From Virgifigura deserti (lineage in GTDB: Bacteria; Pseudomonadota; Alphaproteobacteria; Dongiales; Dongiaceae), in contig QOZR01000004.1 of assembly GCA_003576685.1 (NCBI GenBank), positions 186,001 to 250,000 of the forward strand: 64,000 nucleotides of DNA, in the 5' to 3' direction. The position numbers and the translations under genes were made by a program. Every line of letters starts with the position of its first letter. Position 1 is the first letter of the stretch. Below, piece by piece: positions 18,167-24,556 of the stretch. The notes beneath the pieces were generated by a model. That model was not told where the DNA came from. It saw only the letters and a program-made list of their open reading frames with translations, and did not search any database.

Positions 18167-18934
18167 ATGAACGAGCCGACCGTGAGACCGACAGCAGGAT
18201 CGATGGCGCAGGGACGCGGACGGGCCGCCATCATCTGGCTCGGGTTCCATCTTCACCCTTGGATCGACAGATTGCTCTCACGCTACTCGCGCGTCGGCGA
18301 TCCGCCGGTCTTCGACACGGCGTTGTTTCCATGGGCGGCGACGCTGGAGGCTAATTGGGAGGTCATTCGCGCCGAGGCCGACCGCATTCTGCAGGCCAGA
18401 GGGGCCGCGCCGCCGCTGCGCCGAATCTCGCCGGATCACCACCGCATCACCACGGACGACAATTGGCGCGCTTTCTTCCTGTGGGGATATGGCGTGCGAT
18501 CCGCCAACAACTGCCGGCGCTGCCCGGAAACGGCCCGCCTGGTGGAGGCGATCCCCGGCCTGCAGACCGCCCTGTTCTCGATCCTGCTACCCGGCACGCA
18601 CATTCCCCGGCACACAGGCGTGACGAAGGCGATCCTGACTTGCCATCTCGGCCTGCGCATTCCGAAGAACCGCGAACGCTGTCGCATCCGGGTGGCGGAG
18701 CGCGACTATAACTGGCGCGAAGGAGAGCTGTTCGTCTTCGACGATATCTACGATCACGAGGTCTGGAACGATACCGAGGAGGAGCGGGTCGTTCTGATCA
18801 TTCATGTCAAGCGCCCGCTGCGCTTTCCGGGATCGCTGGTCCGCGACGGCCTCCTGACCGCAATTCGGAAGAGCCCGTTCATTCAGGACGCGCGCCGGGC
18901 GATCGAGCAGTGGGAGAGCAAGCCGGCCGAATGA
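18167..18934 (+). CDS. LpxO-like aspartyl/asparaginyl beta-hydroxylase-family dioxygenase
   Basis: A 255-residue Fe(II)/2-oxoglutarate enzyme of the Asp/Asn beta-hydroxylase fold. Metal-ligand histidines are seen at His145 or His149 ('PGTHIPRHTG') and His197 ('DHEVWNDT'). The co-substrate-binding region follows with 'ERVVLIIHVKRP'. A short hydrophobic patch at residues 20-33 may touch the membrane. The nearest characterised relative by pattern is LpxO, which adds a 2-hydroxyl group to lipid A acyl chains. Peptide hydroxylation cannot be excluded. It is monocistronic and preceded by a 280-base gap after divergent mucR. Confidence 0.86.
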   Translation: MNEPTVRPTAGSMAQGRGRAAIIWLGFHLHPWIDRLLSRYSRVGDPPVFDTALFPWAATLEANWEVIRAEADRILQARGAAPPLRRISPDHHRITTDDNWRAFFLWGYGVRSANNCRRCPETARLVEAIPGLQTALFSILLPGTHIPRHTGVTKAILTCHLGLRIPKNRERCRIRVAERDYNWREGELFVFDDIYDHEVWNDTEEERVVLIIHVKRPLRFPGSLVRDGLLTAIRKSPFIQDARRAIEQWESKPAE

Positions 18935-19453
18935 GAGGCGCATCGGTCAGGAGCAAGCGTCACCTGTCTGGCGACTCTCGACTCCAACCAATGCGAACAG
19001 GTCGGCGACAGCTCAAATCTCGGAAATGTTCCAGTGTTGCCCGATGTCTATCGCGTCGGTGATGCCAGCACTTCGATTGTAAGTCTGCGATGTCATCGTA
19101 ACCGAGGGCAAGCGCGCATAGGGCGACACCGCGAGCTGTGTGAGCACCGTGGGACCTGCTTATCACGGCAAAAAGGAGGCCACGTCGCCCGCAGGCGTCG
19201 TGGCCCAGGTCTGGGAACGAAACGTTAGCGGCGGCCAAGCGGTGGCGCAGCATGGCCTGGACCGCCGTTAACGGATTACATCATGACATGCTGCGTTGCA
19301 ATAAAACAAACTCTTTCAAGACTGCCGCTTCTTCTCACTACTCTTCCTCTGTATCTTGAAATGCACAAGAGTTGGGCGCTTTGCCTAAATAAGAGAACTA
19401 GGCATAGGATCAGGCCCGAGCGTTTCGTTGACGCTGCAGCGCACAAATCCTGC
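18935..19453. other. Gene-free stretch upstream of the amt promoter region
   Basis: No gene is supported here. Frames on both strands are short and lack coding character. The right half (from about 19275) is AT-richer. It contains a long-range inverted repeat AACTCTTTCAAG / CTTG...AAGAGTT around 19308-19375, possibly a terminator or regulatory structure. Confidence 0.5.
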
Positions 19454-19469
19454 GCACCCACGCGGTGAT
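19454..19469. promoter_or_regulatory. NtrC-like enhancer site upstream of amt
   Basis: The sequence GCACC-N5-GGTG at 19454-19467 matches the dyad bound by NtrC. A degenerate partner, GCAC-N7-GCGC, begins at 19441. The site is about 65 bases upstream of the -24/-12 element, within the usual enhancer distance. Confidence 0.6.
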
Positions 19470-19520
19470 CGCCTAGCTGTCGTCGACGCCAGTTCGTGAA
19501 AGCGCCCGGCGGCAGATGGC

Positions 19521-19536
19521 TGGCACGCCGCTTGCG
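19521..19536 (+). promoter_or_regulatory. Sigma-54 (-24/-12) promoter of the amt operon
   Basis: TGGCACG-N4-TTGCG matches the RpoN consensus, with GG at 19522-19523 and GC at 19534-19535, exactly twelve apart. Transcription would start near 19547 and leave a 5' leader of about 140 bases before amt. Sigma-54 and NtrC control is the expected regulation for ammonium transporters. Confidence 0.85.
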
Positions 19537-19689
19537 TCGGACCTCCTGCACCCGGAACAATTTCGGCAGAGGAGGAGAACATGCACATCGGAAGGACTCC
19601 TGAAGAAGCGCCCCGGCGTTGTATCACCCGACTCATCGCAGTCACGGGGCGCTGGGCTGGCGGCAGTCTCAACCGGGGAGGTCCTCATC

Positions 19690-21009
19690 ATGGATAATGA
19701 GACTCTCGCTGCGGTCGAGGAGTTGCGACGGCTCGTCGCGATGTCCGGCACCATCAATATGGAAATCTTCTATTGGTGGTGCACGGCGTTGATGGTGATC
19801 ATCCACGCCGGCTTCCTTGCCTACGAAATGGGCGCCTCGCGCGTGAAGAACGCGCTGGCCTCCGGCGTCAAGAATATCCTGGCCTTCGCCTTCGTCGTCC
19901 CGACCTTCTTTCTCTTTGGCTGGTGGATCTATGTGGCCTTCCCCAGCGGGATCGTTCCCAGCGCAGCGGGCAACAGCGCGCTGCCCTGGAGCAACACGAT
20001 GGGCCCCAACCTGGCCGATAACGCCACCGGCGTCTTCTGGGCGGCGTTCACCCTCTTTGCCGCCACGACGGCCTCGATCTTCTCCGGCGCGGTGATCGAG
20101 CGGATTCGACTGAGCGCCTTCTGCCTGCTGGCGATCCTGCTGGGATCCGTGCTGTGGATCCTCGGCGCCTCCTGGGGATGGCATCCCGAAGGCTGGCTGC
20201 ATACGGCGTTCGGCTATCACGACGTCGGCGCGGCCGGCGTCGTGCACATGGTCGCCGGCTTCTTCGCTCTCGGCGTTCTCATCAACCTCGGTCCCCGCAT
20301 CGGACGGTTCGCCGCCAATGGCCGGCCGCAGGAGCTCTTCGGGCATTCCGTGCCGATGACGATCATCGGACTGATGATGATTATCGTCGGGTTCTTCGGC
20401 TTCCTGGGCGGCTGCATCATCTATATGACCGGCGAGCAGTGGATAAACATCTACGGACAGCCAGCAACCCTTTCCGCCTTTGCATTCAACACGCTCATGA
20501 GCTTTGCCGGCGGCATAATCGGCAGCTTTCTCATGACCCGGGATCCCTTCTGGATGATGTCGGGCGCGCTTGCCGGGATCATCTCAGCCGCCGCCGGACT
20601 GGACGTGTACCACCCGGCGCTCGCCTTTCTGATCGGCTTCGTCGGCGGTTGCCTCATTCCGAAGGTCCAGGATCTTCTGATCAAGCTGAAGATCGACGAT
20701 GCCGTAGGAGCCTTTCCTGTACATGGCGCGACGGGCCTGTGGAGCCTGATCGCCTGCGGGCTTTTCGCGAGCGGCTATCCCAGTCCCAACGGGCCGGAAT
20801 CGACCCTCTCCGGGCAGCTCGTCGGCGCGGTCACGATGGCGGCGCTCGGGCTCCTGCCCGGCTATCTGGGATCGCTGCTGCTCAAGGCCTTCGGCCTGCT
20901 ACGCATCACTCCAGGAGCGGAGAAGGCCGGCCTCGACCTCGTCGAGATTCCGATCCGACCCTATCCCGAAGGACATACACCCACCAGCCATCCGGTTGCC
21001 GCCGAGTAG
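19690..21009 (+). CDS. amt: Ammonium transporter (Amt/Mep/Rh family)
   Basis: A 439-residue membrane protein beginning at the ATG at 19690, after a GGAGG site eight bases upstream. Eleven hydrophobic helices are readable. The twin-histidine pore pair is present as 'GVVHMVAGFFAL' and 'FPVHGATGLWSL', and the ammonium-recruiting region includes 'GSVLWILGASWGWHPEGWL'. The helix-1 segment and extracellular loops are less standard than in AmtB, so it is a divergent member. Control is by the sigma-54 promoter at 19521. No glnK/glnB gene follows; instead a 55-residue membrane protein does. Confidence 0.9.
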   Translation: MDNETLAAVEELRRLVAMSGTINMEIFYWWCTALMVIIHAGFLAYEMGASRVKNALASGVKNILAFAFVVPTFFLFGWWIYVAFPSGIVPSAAGNSALPWSNTMGPNLADNATGVFWAAFTLFAATTASIFSGAVIERIRLSAFCLLAILLGSVLWILGASWGWHPEGWLHTAFGYHDVGAAGVVHMVAGFFALGVLINLGPRIGRFAANGRPQELFGHSVPMTIIGLMMIIVGFFGFLGGCIIYMTGEQWINIYGQPATLSAFAFNTLMSFAGGIIGSFLMTRDPFWMMSGALAGIISAAAGLDVYHPALAFLIGFVGGCLIPKVQDLLIKLKIDDAVGAFPVHGATGLWSLIACGLFASGYPSPNGPESTLSGQLVGAVTMAALGLLPGYLGSLLLKAFGLLRITPGAEKAGLDLVEIPIRPYPEGHTPTSHPVAAE

Positions 21010-21028
21010 AACGAGGAGAACCACAGCT

Positions 21029-21196
21029 ATGAATGGAAGCCCACTCTCCGCCTGGGACGGCGTGGAAGCCTACTTCACCTTCGCGGACTCGCCCGTGCTC
21101 GTCTCACTGTTTCTTCTGCTGACCCTCTTGGTGATCGGCGGCGTAATCGCCCACTCCGTCAAGCACGAGAACGAAGCTTTCAAACGCTTCTCCTAG
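21029..21196 (+). CDS. Small single-pass membrane protein linked to amt (55 aa)
   Basis: A 55-residue protein starting 19 bases after amt, preceded by GAGGAG. One strong membrane helix ('SLFLLLTLLVIGGVIAHS') lies between a polar N-terminus and a charged tail ending 'KHENEAFKRFS'. Its close spacing and position before a terminator-like hairpin place it in the amt operon. No family recognised. An accessory or regulatory role for the transporter is inference. Confidence 0.68.
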   Translation: MNGSPLSAWDGVEAYFTFADSPVLVSLFLLLTLLVIGGVIAHSVKHENEAFKRFS

Positions 21197-21215
21197 GAAA
21201 GATAGCCGTCTTACT

Positions 21216-21257
21216 CCCGGACGCCGCCTCGCTTAGGGTGGAGCGGCGGCGTCCGGG
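21216..21257 (+). terminator. Hairpin after the amt operon
   Basis: Perfect 13-base arms (CCCGGACGCCGCC at 21216-21228 and its complement at 21245-21257) lie 20 bases after the small membrane gene. There is no T-tract, so it may be a processing or Rho-assisted end and not a classical intrinsic terminator. Confidence 0.6.
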
Positions 21258-21313
21258 TGACCAAATCGCGAGCCCTCGCTAAGTTCACTGGCAAGGGCTC
21301 TCATCATTTGAAG

Positions 21314-21368
21314 TAGAGGGCGATTCACCGCTCAGGTTGGATCAACCTGAGCGGTGAATCGCCCTCTA
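21314..21368. repeat. Palindromic repeat, copy D (perfect)
   Basis: Perfect 26-base arms surround a three-base centre and begin and end with TAGAGGG/CCCTCTA. The inner part CTCAGGTTG/CAACCTGAG matches copy A with one compensated base change per arm. The perfect arms suggest recent mobility or strong selection on the hairpin. Confidence 0.85.
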
Positions 21369-22214
21369 GGGTGCCTAATAGAGCTTGGTGACGAAAGAAT
21401 CTGCGGTCGGATGCCGCCTTGCGCGCTATCGGCGGTGCGAAGGTTGCATGCGCAGGATTAGTCCGAATATCTGACAGCCGCTGCAGCGGCGCGGCGATGC
21501 CAGCCGCCCTTGACTCCGGGCGCTTCTCCGGGCGCCTCGAATAACACCGGACTTGGTCGGACCGGGCGGCAGCACGACATAAACCCGTCTGTCGCCCGGC
21601 CCGTAGTGGCCTGCAGCGCGTTACCTCACACCGCAGGACTCTCCTTCTGCCAGCTTTTTTGTCTGGCCATGGCTTGCGTCCCTGTCAACTTGCCTGAGGA
21701 CGCCTTATCACCAGCCAACGCATGCGGGCTTCCGCGCGTCCTCGTCATCTCCCTTTTCAAGATGCGTGCCAATGTTGATCCGGCGCAAAGCGCCTAGCAA
21801 GGCGCGGAAAATCAGTCACATGAGGCGAATAGCATACTGCGGCGCGGCAAGATAAATCAGTCGCCTGCCCAGGAAATAAGCAGCAGCTTAGACATTCCGT
21901 CTGTTCTTTCGGCAGTCCGCGCCGACAAGAAGACGCAATCGAGAATGAGATAATATCCTTGGAGAACTTCTTGCACTGCGGTGCAACAGCATAAGAGATC
22001 GCTTTCCGCTAGCGGCACCGGCGGCGGCCCGGCTCACCGAACTCTGGATGGAAAGGTGGTTTCTAGGAACATCTAGGCGCCAGCAATGCATCTCCAAGAC
22101 CACCATGTCAGTTTCTTGTGCAGTGCACTATTTTTTAGCCATGCGATCTCGACCGTTCTCGAGGGCAAACGGCAACAAGTTATATTTTTCAAATAACTAA
22201 AAATCTTCGCCTGA
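21369..22214. other. Gene-free stretch with palindromic motifs
   Basis: No supported gene in about 850 bases. A frame of 95 codons at 21510 lacks a ribosome-binding site and protein-like composition. The stretch contains TTGCAC-N4-GTGCAA at 21971-21986 and GTGCA-N-TGCAC at 22118-22128, the latter about 90 bases before a sigma-54 promoter. Confidence 0.55.
22118..22128. promoter_or_regulatory. Palindrome GTGCAGTGCAC, possible activator site
   Basis: An 11-base palindrome of the form GTGCA-N-TGCAC, about 90 bases upstream of the sigma-54 promoter at 22215. That is the usual distance for an enhancer of an RpoN activator. The same motif recurs at 22239. The binding protein is unknown. Confidence 0.4.
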
Positions 22215-22230
22215 TGGCACGCGCCTTGCA
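22215..22230 (+). promoter_or_regulatory. Sigma-54 (-24/-12) promoter, second in the window
   Basis: TGGCACG-N4-TTGCA is a full match to the RpoN consensus, with GG at 22216-22217 and GC at 22228-22229. Transcription would start near 22240. The first frame downstream with a ribosome-binding site is the small gene at 22313. PrsR and NtrC are both candidate activators, and nothing in the sequence decides between them. Confidence 0.82.
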
Positions 22231-22238
22231 AGCCATGC

Positions 22239-22249
22239 GTGCAATGCAC
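22239..22249. promoter_or_regulatory. Palindrome GTGCAATGCAC at the predicted start of transcription
   Basis: A second copy of GTGCA-N-TGCAC lies directly after the sigma-54 -12 element, over the expected start site. A protein bound here would block transcription, while one bound at the 22118 copy could activate. The pair could also be a chance similarity. Confidence 0.38.
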
Positions 22250-22312
22250 AATCGCGGCGCCATCGAATGAACTGCGATTGTGCTGGCTTCGCTTATCAAA
22301 CGAGGACTCGTC

Positions 22313-22507
22313 ATGTTCAAACCCATGTTCCCAACCGATGTCGATATCTGGAAGCTGGCAAGCTTTGAGGAGACCTGTTCACCGCGCGCCACCCAGCTCG
22401 GTGAACGGTGGGGCGCCATTCTCAAGCGGGTGCTTCGATCATACGCAACCGCGACACAGGAGCAGCCGCCTCTAGGCTCCGAACTCGACGGGGTGCCGTC
22501 CGTCTAG
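22313..22507 (+). CDS. Small protein under a sigma-54 promoter (64 aa), unrecognised
   Basis: A 64-residue frame starting at the ATG at 22313 with a GAGGA site. It lies about 75 bases after the sigma-54 promoter's expected start. The sequence is soluble, with an aromatic/acidic N-terminus ('MFPTDVDIW') and a basic amphipathic middle ('ERWGAILKRVLRSY'). There is no signal peptide and no recognised family. The TAG stop is the start of a TAGAGCACGATCGG half-copy of the repeat family. Coding is supported mainly by the promoter, ribosome-binding site and composition. Confidence 0.5.
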   Translation: MFKPMFPTDVDIWKLASFEETCSPRATQLGERWGAILKRVLRSYATATQEQPPLGSELDGVPSV

Positions 22508-22563
22508 AGCACGATCGGATGATCAGCTCCAGCAGTCGCATCGTACGGCGCATGCGCCGTACG
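22505..22563. repeat. Half-copy of the palindromic repeat plus a 22-base palindrome
   Basis: The left end TAGAGCACGATCGGAT matches the outer arm of copy A but has no matching right arm. At 22542-22563 there is an unrelated perfect palindrome with arms CGTACGGCGCA. The repeat may have been interrupted or only half survives. Confidence 0.55.
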
Positions 22564-22684
22564 GATTTCAGAGTAAGACGACGGCACATTCGGAAAATCT
22601 GACAAATGGTTCACGCGTTACATCTTGCAGGCGCGCAGAGCCTGAGACCGGGGAGGAAGATTGTTGTCACAACGGAGGTCTTCC

Positions 22685-22927
22685 ATGTTGCCCTATACGG
22701 AAGAAGAAGGTCTTTGGCTCGCCTCGAAGAAGCGTGAGCGGTCTCTTCCAGTCCCGGCGGAGGTTACGCCGGAGATCGTCGCGTATTACAGGCGTCGCGG
22801 GGAGCAGCTACGCTCGGAGTTTTTGCGCCAGTTGCTACGGCACATGATGACGGCACTATGCCGACCATTCGGACGCCATCCGAAAACATCCTGGCACTGG
22901 GCGCCAGCGGCCAGCGGAGACCGCTGA
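22685..22927 (+). CDS. Small basic protein (80 aa), unrecognised
   Basis: An 80-residue frame from the ATG at 22685 after a GGAGG site. The N-terminal part is charged ('YTEEEGLWLASKKRERS'). A basic helix with 'YYRRRGEQLRSEFLRQLL' fills the middle. The last 25 residues are Pro/His/Trp-rich. It may be co-transcribed with the sigma-54-driven gene upstream, 177 bases away. Similar short Arg-rich proteins are common in alphaproteobacteria, but I cannot name a family. Confidence 0.5.
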   Translation: MLPYTEEEGLWLASKKRERSLPVPAEVTPEIVAYYRRRGEQLRSEFLRQLLRHMMTALCRPFGRHPKTSWHWAPAASGDR

Positions 22928-22975
22928 CAGCATTCTCGCTCGGCGGAGCCAGACCAGGCTGATTTAGGCGACAGT

Positions 22976-22995
22976 CCCGGGGGGCGTCCCCCGGG
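22976..22995 (+). terminator. GC hairpin after the small basic gene
   Basis: Eight-base arms CCCGGGGG and CCCCCGGG surround a four-base loop 49 bases after the preceding stop. There is no T-tract, so it is only a candidate transcription end. Confidence 0.45.
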
Positions 22996-23135
22996 GCGTC
23001 GTTGACAGGTCCCCCAAGGGAAACTACCTACAAGGAACGCCGTCCCAGGTAGCGGGGCAGTGAGGTTGAGCTTGTGCTTGTACTGTGCCCGCTTCAGAGA
23101 TAGGGATATTCGGGCCGATGATCTGTTGCCTTCGA

Positions 23136-23732
23136 ATGACAGGAACTCCATTCAGAAACGCAAGTTTGTTGATGGGGTTGTTCTTGCTCCTCGCGGTCAT
23201 GGCGGGCAGCGTCGAACGGCTCGCGATGGATAATACGGTAATGGGCCATGTTGTCTCTCAGGCACGGGCCCAGGCTGTCGGCCAGGATATGGAGGAGAAC
23301 CCCGCACGCGCCTTCGAGTCGCCCGTTCTTCCGATGCCCGAGACCGTCGAGCCGCCAACGGCAGAAACCAATCCGGATCTCAGCCCGATGAGCGAAGTCG
23401 GATTAAAGGCCCTTCTAGAGGTCCAGGGCTATGCGAACCTGCGGAACCTGACCCTTCAGGACGAGAAAAAGAAGGTCTATGAGGCGGAGGCCGAGCAATA
23501 TGGCGAAACGATCGCCCTGCGCATCGATGCCGTCAGCGGAGAGGTTCTGGAGCCGCGGGAACTGACGGAAGCCCAGATCCGGAATAAGCTTACAAGTGAA
23601 GGGTATGACGCAGTGGACGACTTCCGCCGCGAGGGGAATGTCTATCGGGCGACCGCTCGGCAGAGCGGCCAGGACATCGCTCTGAAGGTCAACCCCCAGA
23701 CCGGGGACGTATTGCCGGAACGCGGCGAGTAG
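23136..23732 (+). CDS. Secreted protein with two PepSY-like modules
   Basis: About 198 residues from the ATG at 23136. Longer starts at 23085 (GTG) or 23118 are possible, and none has a strong ribosome-binding site. A hydrophobic signal segment ('LLMGLFLLLAVMAG') is followed by a Pro/Glu-rich spacer. Two repeats of about 45 residues follow, each ending in a strand-turn pattern ('DAVSGEVL', 'NPQTGDVL'). The modules resemble short PepSY domains. The same type of module closes the EF-hand protein at 31086. A periplasmic inhibitory or binding role is typical of PepSY proteins but not shown here. Confidence 0.65.
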   Translation: MTGTPFRNASLLMGLFLLLAVMAGSVERLAMDNTVMGHVVSQARAQAVGQDMEENPARAFESPVLPMPETVEPPTAETNPDLSPMSEVGLKALLEVQGYANLRNLTLQDEKKKVYEAEAEQYGETIALRIDAVSGEVLEPRELTEAQIRNKLTSEGYDAVDDFRREGNVYRATARQSGQDIALKVNPQTGDVLPERGE

Positions 23733-23745
23733 AGAATGACCGGCG

Positions 23746-24393
23746 TCAGCCGGCCGGCTCCGGAGATTGGGCCGGCTGCTCGACCATCCCCTTCGGGTCG
23801 ACCGGCCCCCGCTTCGGCGTCCAATCGCGCACCAGGGCCTCGGCCTTCTGGATCTGTTCCGGCGTCATTCGCGCCGCCAGCTCGCGCAACTTGGACTCGG
23901 CGAGGAATCCGTCGACGTTATTGCCTCGCCTCGCCGCAATAGCGAGCCACTTGTGAGCCGTCACCAAGTCCGGCTTGACGCCTTCGCCGGACGCATATCG
24001 CTCGCCGAGGCTGCGCATCGCCTCGACCTTGCCGCGCGCTGCGGCGGCGGCAAACCATCGCACAGCCTGCGCAATGTCCTGTCGCTCCACGCCGCGGCCA
24101 GTCTCATACATCTTGGCGAGCCAGAACTGCGCCTCGGGATGCCCCTGCTCCGCGGCGCCATGATACCAGCGGACCGCCTCGGCCGCGTCGCGCCGGACGC
24201 CGCGGCCCTGCCGATACATGTCGCCGAGGCGGAACTGCGCGGCAGGATCGCCCTGCTCGGCAAGCGGACGCCACTCCTCGAGCGCGGCAGCGTAGTCGTA
24301 ACGCTCGAAAGCAACCATCCCCTCCTCGAAGCCCGCCCAAGCCGGACCGGACATTCCGACCATGATGAGAGCGGCGACAAATCGGCAGATCAT
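23746..24393 (-). CDS. Secreted Sel1-repeat protein
   Basis: A 215-residue protein from the ATG at 24393, which has a GGAGAAG site seven bases upstream. The upstream ATG at 24408 lacks one. The signal peptide ends near 'GPAWA'. Four to five Sel1-like (SLR) repeats follow, seen in 'AQFRLGDMYRQGRGV', 'AQFWLAKMYETGRGV' and 'SLGERYASGEGV'. A basic, Pro-rich tail ends the protein. Sel1 proteins are protein-interaction scaffolds, and the partner is unknown. It converges on the PepSY-like gene with 13 bases between stops. Confidence 0.85.
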   Translation of the reverse strand: MICRFVAALIMVGMSGPAWAGFEEGMVAFERYDYAAALEEWRPLAEQGDPAAQFRLGDMYRQGRGVRRDAAEAVRWYHGAAEQGHPEAQFWLAKMYETGRGVERQDIAQAVRWFAAAAARGKVEAMRSLGERYASGEGVKPDLVTAHKWLAIAARRGNNVDGFLAESKLRELAARMTPEQIQKAEALVRDWTPKRGPVDPKGMVEQPAQSPEPAG

Positions 24394-24556
24394 CGGATAC
24401 TTCTCCATAAGCAGCCAAGGCTGCTCGCCAAGCACCTCGGGACGTATTGTCGACGATCACATGAGAGTAGGGATTGCCGCGGCAATGGTCCACTCCGTTA
24501 TCGGCGCTGCCGCCATTCCTGGGGATGGGCGGGGAATGCAGGGGCGCATACGCCCC

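Noticed and set aside
21510..21797. A possible 95-residue gene in the gap after amt
   Set aside because: No ribosome-binding site, no protein-like pattern and no operon context.
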